Shown here: positions 34,956 through 42,964 of the stretch, in pieces
Layout: every line of letters begins with the position of its first letter
Numbering within the stretch: the stretch's first letter is position 1
Assembly: GCF_003075075.1 (NCBI RefSeq)
Contig: NZ_QCYM01000013.1
Location: 86,773 to 150,772 of the forward strand
DNA length: 64,000 bases
Direction of reading: 5' to 3'
From: Labrenzia sp. 011
GTDB lineage: Bacteria > Pseudomonadota > Alphaproteobacteria > Rhizobiales > Stappiaceae
The notes under the pieces: generated by a model
The model's input: the letters and a program-made list of their open reading frames with translations, nothing else
Told to the model about the DNA's origin: nothing
Databases searched by the model: none
Translations under genes and position numbers: made by a program

Positions 34956-35954
34956 TTACAGGCCCGTTTCGATTTCCGGCCGGAATTCGGTTCTCGTTCC
35001 GCCGGTTGCCGGGTCGTCGCGGTCGGACCCGAGAATGATCCTGGCGGCCGCGTTGCCGATCTCGCGCCGCGGGGTCCGGGACGTGGCGATCCTGACAGGC
35101 AGGCTTTCGACCAGGTCGAGCCCGTTAAATCCGGCGATAACAAGAGCTTCCGGGACGTTTATGCCGGCCGCGATACAGTGAAACGCACCTCCGACCGCAA
35201 GGTCGTCATTCGAATAATAGATGCAATCCAGCTCCGGGTGTGTCTCCAGGACCTGTGCAGTGAATTCCCGTCCCGCCTTGACCGTTGAAGGGCCGGGGCC
35301 TGTCCATGTTGTCTTAAGGGCGAGACCATGCGCGGAAAGCGCCTCCTTGAACCCCGTGAACCGCTTTCGGGCGCGGGTGTCCCTGTCAAGACCGCAGCCG
35401 ACATAGCCGAAGCGGCGTCGTCCCTTCGCAATCAGCGCTTCCGCCATCGATGCTCCGGCAGCATGATGGGAAAGACCGACACAGGCGTCGACCGGTGTAC
35501 CGTCCAGATCCATGATCTGGACGACCGGAACGTCCGCATTTTCCAGAAGCTGGAGCGTCTCGTCGGGCTGATCGAGCCCGGTGATGATAAGACCGGCGGG
35601 GTTCCAGGACAGCATATTCCGGATAATCTCGTATTCCCTGTCCGGGTCGTAGTCGGTCACCCCGAAAACCGGCTGCATGCCGCTGCCGTCCAGGCTTTCG
35701 GCGATCCCCGAAAGAACCTCCGCGAAGACCACGTTCAGGAAACTGGGAACCACCACACCGATCAGATCGGAACGTCGGCTTGCCAGAGACATCGCCAGGT
35801 GGTTGCCCACATATCCGATTTCCTTCGCGGCGCGGCCGACCTTCTCCATGCTGGATCGGGATACGTCGCCGGTTCCACGCAAGGCACGGGAAGCCGTCAT
35901 CTTGCTGACGCCCGCCGCGGCGGCAACGTCACTCAGGGTGATTCTCTTTTTCAT
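34956..35954 (-). CDS. LacI family transcriptional regulator of the tetronate operon
   Basis: A 332-residue LacI-type repressor. The N-terminal HTH is ITLSDVAAAAGVSKMTASRA with the hinge helix DVSRSSMEKVGRAAKE-like region, followed by a periplasmic-binding-like effector domain (RRSDLIGVVVPSFLNVVFAE). The ATG at 35954 was chosen by the family start (MKKRITLSDV). It diverges from the TRAP-otn operon, and a perfect 20-base CG-centred palindrome lies in the gap, as expected for a LacI operator. The effector is probably a tetronate or pathway intermediate. Confidence 0.9.
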   Translation of the reverse strand: MKKRITLSDVAAAAGVSKMTASRALRGTGDVSRSSMEKVGRAAKEIGYVGNHLAMSLASRRSDLIGVVVPSFLNVVFAEVLSGIAESLDGSGMQPVFGVTDYDPDREYEIIRNMLSWNPAGLIITGLDQPDETLQLLENADVPVVQIMDLDGTPVDACVGLSHHAAGASMAEALIAKGRRRFGYVGCGLDRDTRARKRFTGFKEALSAHGLALKTTWTGPGPSTVKAGREFTAQVLETHPELDCIYYSNDDLAVGGAFHCIAAGINVPEALVIAGFNGLDLVESLPVRIATSRTPRREIGNAAARIILGSDRDDPATGGTRTEFRPEIETGL

Positions 35955-36081
35955 GGCCTTGGCATCAATCGACTGAAGTCCCGAGGGTAAACACATCTGT
36001 CAGGTGACATGCTGTAAGCCCTCTTTCCATCGAAAGCAAACGTCACGAATATTGACAGAAAGCGAGCTATCATGCCACTGA

Positions 36082-36101
36082 TATCGATACCGGTATCGAT
36101 A
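36082..36101. promoter_or_regulatory. LacI-type operator upstream of tetronate operon
   Basis: TATCGATACCGGTATCGATA is a perfect 20-base palindrome with a central CG, typical of LacI-family operators. It lies about 95 bases ahead of the dctP start and 130 bases from the divergent LacI gene. Confidence 0.82.
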
Positions 36102-36195
36102 ACATTGCCGGTGCGTTCAAAGCGTGACAGGAGCGTTTCTGCCTTGTCACAAACGTTGACGGCGACCGGGCGACCGGCCGTCCATGGGAGGAATC

Positions 36196-37230
36196 ATGAA
36201 ACCAATCAATCTCAAGTCCGCCATTTTTTGCGGCGTTGTTGCGGCCGGCGCTTTGACCGGCGGCACTGCAATCGCACAGGAATACCAGTGGACGTTCCAG
36301 ACCTCTGCACAGGCTGGCGACAACTTTTTCCCCATCGAGGAGGAATGGGCTGAACGGGTTGGCGTCATGTCCGGGGGACGCATCGAAATCACGGTGGTTC
36401 CGGTGGGCACGGTTGTCGCTCACAACGAAACGCTCGACGCAGTCGGTGCCGGCATCCTGCAGGGCCATATAACCGACCCGTCCTATTTCTCCGGCAAGGA
36501 TCCCGCGTTCGCCATGCTGGGCAATCTGGTGGGGGCATGGTCAGCGCCGCAGCAGATGTTCAACTACATGAACTACGGCGGCGGTCATGAACTGTTCAAC
36601 GAACTGGTGAACCCCTACGGTCTGCAGTTCCTGGGCGCATCCGCGACCGGGGTTGAATCTTTCCTGTCCACGAAGCCGATCAACGGTGTTGCGGACCTCA
36701 AGGGCATCAAGATGCGTGCGCCGGAAGGCATGGTTCAGGAAGTGTTTGCAGCCGCAGGCGCTTCGCCGGTGAACCTGCCCGGTTCCGAGGTCTATACGTC
36801 GCTGGAAAAGGGCGTCATTGATGCGGCCGACTACACGGTCTTCTCGACGAACCACGCCCAGGGCATGCATGAGTTTGCCAAGTACCCGCTCTATCCGGGC
36901 TTCCACTCCATGCCGGTGATCGACGTATCCCTGAACAAGGAGATCTACGACGCACTGCCCGACGATCTGAAGATGATCCTCGAGGTGTCCGTTCGTGATT
37001 TTGCCCAGGACATGGTTGCCCGTCTCGAGGCTGCGGATGCCGTTGCGGTGGTCGAAGCCGCGGCCGATCCTGACATCACGGTCATCAACTGGTCCGATGA
37101 GGAACGCGCGAAATTCCGCGCAATTGCCCAGACACAATGGGCAAACTGGGCAGAGCGTTCCGAGATGGCAGGCAAGGCCTACACGAGTGTCACCGACTAC
37201 CTGACCTCCACCGGTCTGCTCGCCAAGTAA
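36196..37230 (+). CDS. TRAP transporter substrate-binding protein (DctP type)
   Basis: The periplasmic receptor of a TRAP carboxylate transporter. A signal peptide (CGVVAAGALTGGTAIAQ) precedes a DctP-family core (YQWTFQTSAQAGDNFFPIEE). The conserved arginine that binds substrate carboxylate is probably the one in GIKMRAPEGMVQEVF. The ATG at 36196 follows a GGGAGGAAT site. The genes downstream degrade tetronates, so L-threonate or a related four-carbon acid is the likely ligand. A terminator-like hairpin separates it from the permease gene. Confidence 0.92.
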   Translation: MKPINLKSAIFCGVVAAGALTGGTAIAQEYQWTFQTSAQAGDNFFPIEEEWAERVGVMSGGRIEITVVPVGTVVAHNETLDAVGAGILQGHITDPSYFSGKDPAFAMLGNLVGAWSAPQQMFNYMNYGGGHELFNELVNPYGLQFLGASATGVESFLSTKPINGVADLKGIKMRAPEGMVQEVFAAAGASPVNLPGSEVYTSLEKGVIDAADYTVFSTNHAQGMHEFAKYPLYPGFHSMPVIDVSLNKEIYDALPDDLKMILEVSVRDFAQDMVARLEAADAVAVVEAAADPDITVINWSDEERAKFRAIAQTQWANWAERSEMAGKAYTSVTDYLTSTGLLAK

Positions 37231-37246
37231 TATCCGGAGCATCTTT

Positions 37247-37277
37247 GGAAGGGGCTCGTAAGGGCCCCTTCCTTTTT
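37247..37277 (+). terminator. Intra-operon terminator between TRAP receptor and permease genes
   Basis: A perfect nine-base stem (GGAAGGGGC with GCCCCTTCC, eight-base loop) followed by five Ts, in the 82-base gap. Partial termination here would yield more receptor than permease mRNA. Confidence 0.85.
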
Positions 37278-37312
37278 CCAGAAGATCACGTTTACAGGCT
37301 TGGGAGGGCGAC

Positions 37313-39328
37313 ATGTCACAAGAAAACACTGCGATGACCGCGGATGAGATCGAGGCCCAGCTTGAGGCGCTCAAACGCGTTCACGAGGAAGACAGTGCCG
37401 GCGCCCAGACCGCGCTGGATCGCAGGATCATTTCGTTCGGCGGCGCCTTCAGCTTCCTGTTTGCAATTGCCACCATCGTGTCGATCTACGAAATCGTCAT
37501 GCGCTATTTCTTCAATGCTCCGACGATCTGGGTGCATGAAACGGTGATCGCGCTGATTGCCGTGTGTTACCTTTACGGGGGCATGCAATGTTTTGCCGCG
37601 GACAAGCACATCCGCATCGGCCTCATCTATTTCGGCACCAGCGGCGGAACCCGCCGTCTGCTCGATTTCGTCAATGCGCTGCTTGCGCTTTTCTTCGCAC
37701 TGGCCATTGCCTATGCGGCCTACACGATGGTCGAGAAGTCGTGGTGGGCACCGCAGGGCGACCTTCGGCTCGAACGGTCGGGCTCTGCGTGGAACCCGAT
37801 CACGCCGGCGCTGGTCAAGATGGGACTGTTCATCACGGCCGTCATTCTGTCCATTCAGTCCCTGGGGCACCTGTGGGTTGCCTACAAAGGCACCGGCTAT
37901 CGTCAGGCCGCATCCGAGCCGCCGGGAAAACTTGCGGTCCTGGGGATCGCCGTCGTCTTCGGCCTGCTCCTCACCGGGGGCTACTTCCTGTTCACCGAGG
38001 GGCGTTCGCTCGGCATCGAGGCGGGGTCCCTCCTGCTGGTGGGCAGCATCATGGTGCTGATCCTCACCGGTATTCCGCTGGCTTTCGTCACCGGCCTGAT
38101 CGCCATCCTCTTCACGATTGCCTGGTTCGGCACGTCGGGTGTTCCGCTTGTCTCCAGCCGAATCTATTCCTTCGTGAACGAATATGTGCTGGTCGCGATC
38201 CCAATGTTCGTCCTGATGGCATCGCTGCTTGACCGTTCCGGCATGGCGCGGGATCTGTATGACGCCATGCGACTGGTGGCCGGACGGCTCAAGGGGGGCG
38301 TTGCCATCCAGACCCTGGTGGCGGCGGTCTTCCTGGCTTCCATTTCGGGGATCATCGGCGGAGAGATCGTCCTGCTGGGGCTGATCGCCCTGCCGCAGAT
38401 GCTGCGCCTGGGCTACAACCGGGCGCTGGCCATCGGCACTGTCTGCGCCGGCGGCTCCCTCGGCACGATGATTCCGCCGTCGATCGTCCTGATCGTCTAT
38501 GGCCTGACGGCCAGCGTATCGATCGGCGATCTGTTTCTGGCGACCGTGGTTCCAGGGCTGATGCTCGCCACGTTCTATATCGTCTACATCTACACGCGCT
38601 GCACCCTGGACCCGACAGTCGCTCCGGGGATTCCCGAAGAAGACCTGTCCATGCCGATCGGGGAAAAGCTGCGGAAAATGAAGGGCGTGATCCTGCCTGT
38701 CGCCGTGGCCTTCACCGTGCTCGGCTCCATCTACGGCGGGGTTGCCTCGGTGACTGAAGCTGCCGCCATGGGGGTTGTGGGTGTTTTCGCGTCCGCGTGG
38801 ATCCGCGGGGAGGTTTCCTGGGAGCTGATAACAAGCAGTCTCAAGCAGACCCTCGAAACCTGCGGCATGATCATCTGGATCGGACTTGGCGCCGCGGCGC
38901 TCGTGGGGGTCTACAACCTGATGGGCGGAAACCGCTTCATCGAGAGCACGATCCTCGACAGCGGCGCGTCCCCCATGGTCATCGTTCTGATCATGATGGG
39001 GATCCTCATCGTGCTGGGGCTCTTCATGGACTGGATCGGCATCGCGCTGCTGACCATGCCGATCTTCGTGCCGATCATCATCAAGCTTGGCATGGATCCT
39101 GTCTGGTTCGGCATCCTGTTCGCGATGAACATGCAGGTCAGCTATCTGTCGCCTCCCTTCGGTCCCGCGGCCTTCTATCTGAAATCGGTCGCCCCCAAGG
39201 ACATGTCCCTGTCGGAGATCTTCCGCGCCTTGTTGCCGTTTATTGCCATCCAACTGGTTGCCCTGATGCTTGTTCTGTTCTTCCCGGACGTGGCGCTCTG
39301 GCTGCCGAACTGGGTCAAAGGAAGCTGA
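37313..39328 (+). CDS. TRAP transporter permease, fused small and large subunits (DctQM)
   Basis: A 671-residue membrane protein that fuses the four-span DctQ part (about 40-200, including YEIVMRYFFNAPTIWVHETV) to the twelve-span DctM part (about 215-665). DctM-type stretches include GIPLAFVTGLIAILFT, AGGSLGTMIPPSIVLIVYGL and LTMPIFVPIIIKLGMDPVWF. It imports substrate with sodium or protons, using the binding protein upstream. The N-terminal 35 residues are charged and cytoplasmic. The start at 37313 follows a GGGAGGGCG site. The gene is two bases ahead of ltnD. Confidence 0.93.
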   Translation: MSQENTAMTADEIEAQLEALKRVHEEDSAGAQTALDRRIISFGGAFSFLFAIATIVSIYEIVMRYFFNAPTIWVHETVIALIAVCYLYGGMQCFAADKHIRIGLIYFGTSGGTRRLLDFVNALLALFFALAIAYAAYTMVEKSWWAPQGDLRLERSGSAWNPITPALVKMGLFITAVILSIQSLGHLWVAYKGTGYRQAASEPPGKLAVLGIAVVFGLLLTGGYFLFTEGRSLGIEAGSLLLVGSIMVLILTGIPLAFVTGLIAILFTIAWFGTSGVPLVSSRIYSFVNEYVLVAIPMFVLMASLLDRSGMARDLYDAMRLVAGRLKGGVAIQTLVAAVFLASISGIIGGEIVLLGLIALPQMLRLGYNRALAIGTVCAGGSLGTMIPPSIVLIVYGLTASVSIGDLFLATVVPGLMLATFYIVYIYTRCTLDPTVAPGIPEEDLSMPIGEKLRKMKGVILPVAVAFTVLGSIYGGVASVTEAAAMGVVGVFASAWIRGEVSWELITSSLKQTLETCGMIIWIGLGAAALVGVYNLMGGNRFIESTILDSGASPMVIVLIMMGILIVLGLFMDWIGIALLTMPIFVPIIIKLGMDPVWFGILFAMNMQVSYLSPPFGPAAFYLKSVAPKDMSLSEIFRALLPFIAIQLVALMLVLFFPDVALWLPNWVKGS

Positions 39329-39329
39329 G

Positions 39330-40244
39330 ATGACTGAAAAAAGGAACTTTACCCGCAATGTCGCCGCCATCGGGCTGGGGTCCATGGGCTACGGGATCGC
39401 CACTTCCGCCCTGCGTGGCGGACATGCGGTCTGGGGCGTGGATATCAACCGGGAGCAGATGCAGCGTTTCGCCGCCGAAGGCGGGCAGGCGGGAGCCCTG
39501 GAGGCGACTCTGGACGATCTGGACGCGGTGGTGGTGGCCGTTCTCAATGCCGCCCAGTCGGAGACGGTCCTCTTCGGTCCGGAGGGCGTCGTGCCCAGAC
39601 TGAAGGCCGGGGCTTCCGTTCTGGCCTGTGCCACAGTGCCTCCGGCTTTCGCGAGGGAAATGGCGGCCCGCTGCGCCGAACACGGGGTGCACTATCTGGA
39701 TGCGCCCATATCGGGCGGTTCGCAAAAGGCGGCGCAGGGCAGGCTGACGATCATGGCGTCGGGCACGGCCGAAGCCTTCGCGGCCCTGCGCCCGGTTCTG
39801 GACAGTATTGCCGAAACGGTTTTCGAACTGGGCGATGAGGCCGGGGCGGGCAGTGCCATGAAGGCGGTCAATCAGCTGCTGGCGGGCGTGCACATCGCGA
39901 CGATGGCGGAAGCATTGACCTTCGGCATGACCCAGGGCGTTGCTCCGGAGAAATTCGTCGAGGTCATCAGCAAATGCGCCGGGACAAGCTGGATGCTTGA
40001 AAACCGGGCGCCGCACATCGTGGCCGGCGACTACACGGCGCACAGCCAGGTGAACATCTGGCCGAAGGATCTTGGCATTGTCCTGGATATTGCCAGGTCG
40101 GAGAACTTCAGCGCGCCGATTACCGCGGCGGCGCTGCAGCAATATCTGGCTGCTGCCGGAATGGGGCTGGGCCAGGAGGACGATGCGGCGGTGGCCAAGG
40201 TCTACGCCCGCAACGCAGGACTTACCCTTCCAGGAGAAGCATGA
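39330..40244 (+). CDS. ltnD: L-threonate 2-dehydrogenase-like (LtnD) beta-hydroxyacid dehydrogenase
   Basis: A 304-residue NAD-dependent 3-hydroxyisobutyrate dehydrogenase family enzyme. The nucleotide motif is AAIGLGSMGYGIATSALRGG, the substrate motif YLDAPISGGSQKAAQGRLTI, and the catalytic lysine lies in GAGSAMKAVNQLLAG. In characterised otn clusters LtnD oxidises L-threonate to 2-oxotetronate, which fits the genes that follow. The start at 39330, one base after the permease stop codon, follows AAAGGAAG. The stop overlaps otnK by four bases. Specificity for threonate rests on context. Confidence 0.85.
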   Translation: MTEKRNFTRNVAAIGLGSMGYGIATSALRGGHAVWGVDINREQMQRFAAEGGQAGALEATLDDLDAVVVAVLNAAQSETVLFGPEGVVPRLKAGASVLACATVPPAFAREMAARCAEHGVHYLDAPISGGSQKAAQGRLTIMASGTAEAFAALRPVLDSIAETVFELGDEAGAGSAMKAVNQLLAGVHIATMAEALTFGMTQGVAPEKFVEVISKCAGTSWMLENRAPHIVAGDYTAHSQVNIWPKDLGIVLDIARSENFSAPITAAALQQYLAAAGMGLGQEDDAAVAKVYARNAGLTLPGEA

Positions 40245-41482
40245 TGTTGCTTGGATGTATCGGAGACGATTTTACAGGATCGAGTGACCTAGCCAACACA
40301 TTGGCCAAGGGGGGCATGCGGACAGTGCAATATACCGGTGTGCCCGATGCTCCGGCCGGCAAGGACGTAGAGGCCGGTGTGATTGCCCTGAAATCGCGTT
40401 CCATCGCGCCGGCCGATGCGGTCACCCAGTCGCTGCAGGCGCTGGAATGGCTGCGGGCGCAGGGCTGCGAGCAATTCTTTTTCAAATACTGTTCAACCTT
40501 CGATTCGACGCCGGAGGGCAATATCGGTCCGGTGGCGGATGCGCTGGCCGAGGCGCTCGATGCGTACAAGGTCATCGTGTGTCCGGCGTTTCCCGGCACA
40601 GGGCGGTCGGTCTATCAGGGCTACCTCTTCGTGAAGGACCGGTTGCTGAACGAGTCGGGCATGCAGAACCATCCGCTGACCCCCATGACAGACGCGGACC
40701 TGCGCCGGTGGCTTGCTCCGCAGACGCGCTACAAGGTGGGCCATGTCCCGGCGGCGACGGTCTTCGCCGGAGCCGACGAGATTTCACGCTCCCTGGAGGA
40801 TCTGCATCGCGCGGGACACCGGCATGTCATCGTGGATGCCATAAGGGATGAAGACCTGATCGAGATCGGGCGGGCGGCAAAAGGATTGCCGCTGATCACC
40901 GGCGGGTCCGGTGTTGCGCTGGGCCTGCCCGGCAATTTCGGCTTCACCGCCTCGCAGGTTCCCTGGACCGGACAGGCCGGAAAATCCGTAGCCCTGTCGG
41001 GCTCGTGTTCCCTCGCCACACGAGGACAGGTCGCATATCACGCCGCCCGGCATCCGGCGCGGGAGATCGTCGCGGCCGATGTCATCGAGGGCCGCCTCCA
41101 GCCGGAGGAAATCACCGCATGGCTGCTTGCGGCCGACGGGCTCCCGCTGGCCTACAGCTCTGCCGATCCCGAAGCCGTCGCCGCAATCCAGGCGCAATAC
41201 GGGCGGGAACGGTCTTCCGGGGCGCTGGAGGCGTTCTTCGCCAGGGTCGCGGGGCTGGCCGTGGCGGGCGGTGCGGCCCGTGTCATTTCCGCAGGCGGCG
41301 AGACTTCGGGAGCTGTCGTGGAAGGGCTCGGCCTTGATACGCTGGAAATCGGACCGGAAATCGATCCCGGCGTTCCGTCCCTGAGGGCAGGGCCCGATCT
41401 GGTTGTCGCCCTGAAGTCGGGAAATTTCGGAACGGTGGACTTTTTCGAGAAGGCCGACAGGATACTGGCAGGTGAGGCATGA
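40241..41482 (+). CDS. otnK: 3-oxo-tetronate kinase OtnK
   Basis: A 413-residue kinase of the four-carbon acid sugar kinase family (DUF1537). It phosphorylates 3-oxo-tetronate at C4. The N-terminal substrate domain begins LLGCIGDDFTGSSDLANTLA, with the GDDFTG motif, and has KYCSTFDSTPEGNIGPVADA. The C-terminal nucleotide domain has VISAGGETSGAVVEGLG with the GGETSG loop. ATG codons at 40241 and 40244 are both possible. It overlaps both its neighbours by four bases, indicating tight coupling. Confidence 0.93.
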   Translation: MMLLGCIGDDFTGSSDLANTLAKGGMRTVQYTGVPDAPAGKDVEAGVIALKSRSIAPADAVTQSLQALEWLRAQGCEQFFFKYCSTFDSTPEGNIGPVADALAEALDAYKVIVCPAFPGTGRSVYQGYLFVKDRLLNESGMQNHPLTPMTDADLRRWLAPQTRYKVGHVPAATVFAGADEISRSLEDLHRAGHRHVIVDAIRDEDLIEIGRAAKGLPLITGGSGVALGLPGNFGFTASQVPWTGQAGKSVALSGSCSLATRGQVAYHAARHPAREIVAADVIEGRLQPEEITAWLLAADGLPLAYSSADPEAVAAIQAQYGRERSSGALEAFFARVAGLAVAGGAARVISAGGETSGAVVEGLGLDTLEIGPEIDPGVPSLRAGPDLVVALKSGNFGTVDFFEKADRILAGEA

Positions 41483-42123
41483 GGGAAACCAATCTTCGCG
41501 AACAGATGTGCATTCTGGCCAAGTCCCTTTTCGACCGGGGCCTGACCCATGGCAGCACGGGCAATATCTCGGCGCGCACCGAGGACGGGGGGCTACTGGT
41601 CTCGCCCACGGGCACCAGTTTCGGCCGCCTCGATCCGGCGCGCCTCAGCCTGCTGGACAAAAACGGCCGGCTGGTCTCGGGCGACCCGCCGACAAAGGAA
41701 ATGCCGCTGCATGCGGCCTTCTACGATACCCGCAGCACGGCGGGAGCCGTCGTTCACCTGCATTCCTGTCACTCGGTTGCCTGGTCGATGATGCCCAATG
41801 CCGATGCGGATGATTTCCTACCGCCGCTGACGCCCTATGCGGTGATGAAGCTCGGCAAGGTGAAGCTTCTGCCGTTCTTCCTGCCCGGGGATCCGGCCAT
41901 GGGCGAGGCCGTGCGGGGTCTGGCGGGCAAGCGCTCCGCCGTCATGCTGGCCAATCACGGTCCGGTGGTCGCGGGCAAGGATGTCGAGGCCGCCTGCAAT
42001 GCGGTGGAGGAACTGGAAGAGACCGCCCGTCTCGCGATGCTGATGCGGGGCACCAAGGCGGTCGGCCTGAGTGATGAGCAGGTCCGCTCGATCGTCACGA
42101 AATTCAACGTGGAGTGGGACTGA
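41479..42123 (+). CDS. otnC: 3-oxo-tetronate 4-phosphate decarboxylase OtnC
   Basis: A 214-residue class II aldolase/adducin-fold protein that decarboxylates 3-oxo-tetronate 4-phosphate to dihydroxyacetone phosphate. The phosphate-binding GSTGNISAR and SPTGTSFG loops, the acidic catalytic KEMPLHAAFYDTR, and metal-binding histidines in VVHLHSCHS and ANHGPVVAGKD are present. The start overlaps the otnK stop (ATGA), and its stop overlaps the otnI start by one base. Homologues include fuculose-phosphate aldolase, but the operon decides the assignment. Confidence 0.92.
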   Translation: MRETNLREQMCILAKSLFDRGLTHGSTGNISARTEDGGLLVSPTGTSFGRLDPARLSLLDKNGRLVSGDPPTKEMPLHAAFYDTRSTAGAVVHLHSCHSVAWSMMPNADADDFLPPLTPYAVMKLGKVKLLPFFLPGDPAMGEAVRGLAGKRSAVMLANHGPVVAGKDVEAACNAVEELEETARLAMLMRGTKAVGLSDEQVRSIVTKFNVEWD

Positions 42124-42884
42124 TGGCCCGTTTTTCCGCCAATCTCGGGTTCCTGTGGACGGACCGCCCGTTGCCGGAGGCCATCCGTGCGGCCGGGGCT
42201 GCCGGTTTTCACGCCGTCGAATGCCACTGGCCCTATGATGTTCCGGTGGCCGAAGTCAGGTCCGCGCTTCGGGAAACCGGTCTGCCGATGCTCGGTCTCA
42301 ACACGCGGCGCGGCAATGTCGAGGCCGGGGACAACGGATTGTGTGCCGTTCCCGGGCGCTCGGAAGAGGCGCAGGCGGCAATTGTCGAGGCGGTGGACTA
42401 TGCCGAGGCCGTCGGCGCGCAGGCCGTTCATGTCATGGCCGGCAATGCCGCGGGCGAGGATGCGCACAGGACCTTCCTCCGCAATCTCCGCTTCGCCGGT
42501 GAAATTTCCGTTTCGTGCGGAATCGGGCTCCTCATCGAACCGCTGAACCGGTTCGATGCGCCCGGCTATTTCCTGAAGAACACGGCGCAAGCCGCCGCGA
42601 TCATCGCAGAGGCGGGGGTGGCGAATCTCAAGCTGATGTTCGACTGCTACCACGTCGGCAGAACCGAAGGCGACGTTCTGGACAGGCTACGGGCGCTGTT
42701 GCCGCTCACCGGTCATATCCAGTTCGCCTCCGTTCCCGATCGCGGCGCTCCGGATCATGGCGAGATCGATTACCGGACGCTGTTCGCGCAGATCGACGCC
42801 CTGGGCTGGGCCGGACCCCTGGGGGCGGAATACAGGCCGGTGGGCGAGACCGGCGCGACATTGACCTGGATGACCCCGGCCTGA
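42123..42884 (+). CDS. otnI: 2-oxo-tetronate isomerase OtnI
   Basis: A 253-residue TIM-barrel enzyme of the hydroxypyruvate isomerase family that converts 2-oxo-tetronate to 3-oxo-tetronate. Visible family features: MARFSANLGFLWTDRPLPEA, a catalytic Glu in LLIEPLNRFDAPGYF, a metal/catalytic stretch LMFDCYHVGRTEGDV, and HIQFASVPDRGAPDHGEIDY. It starts at the ATG at 42123. It is the last gene of the operon. With LtnD, OtnK and OtnC it completes a route from threonate to DHAP and carbon dioxide. Confidence 0.92.
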   Translation: MARFSANLGFLWTDRPLPEAIRAAGAAGFHAVECHWPYDVPVAEVRSALRETGLPMLGLNTRRGNVEAGDNGLCAVPGRSEEAQAAIVEAVDYAEAVGAQAVHVMAGNAAGEDAHRTFLRNLRFAGEISVSCGIGLLIEPLNRFDAPGYFLKNTAQAAAIIAEAGVANLKLMFDCYHVGRTEGDVLDRLRALLPLTGHIQFASVPDRGAPDHGEIDYRTLFAQIDALGWAGPLGAEYRPVGETGATLTWMTPA

Positions 42885-42933
42885 TGCCGTTCGACCTGCC
42901 CCTGTACTGACATCCGTTCGCGGGGGCGGCGGG

Positions 42934-42961
42934 CACTGGAGCGGGATATCCCGGTCCAGTG
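42934..42961. terminator. Hairpin after otn operon
   Basis: CACTGGA pairs with TCCAGTG around an inner CGGG/CCCG stem with one mismatch. It lies in the 80-base gap between convergent otnI and the SbcC-like gene and may terminate both transcripts; T-runs are lacking. Confidence 0.6.
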
Positions 42962-42964
42962 GCA

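Noticed and set aside
36052..36076. TTGACA followed by TATCAT as a promoter of the tetronate operon
   Set aside because: The hexamers are only about ten bases apart, far too close for a sigma-70 promoter, and no good -10 occurs at 16-18 bases.
37316..39385. A 689-codon open frame opposite the TRAP permease
   Set aside because: It has strongly charged, repetitive composition typical of the antisense of membrane protein codons, with no recognisable domain.
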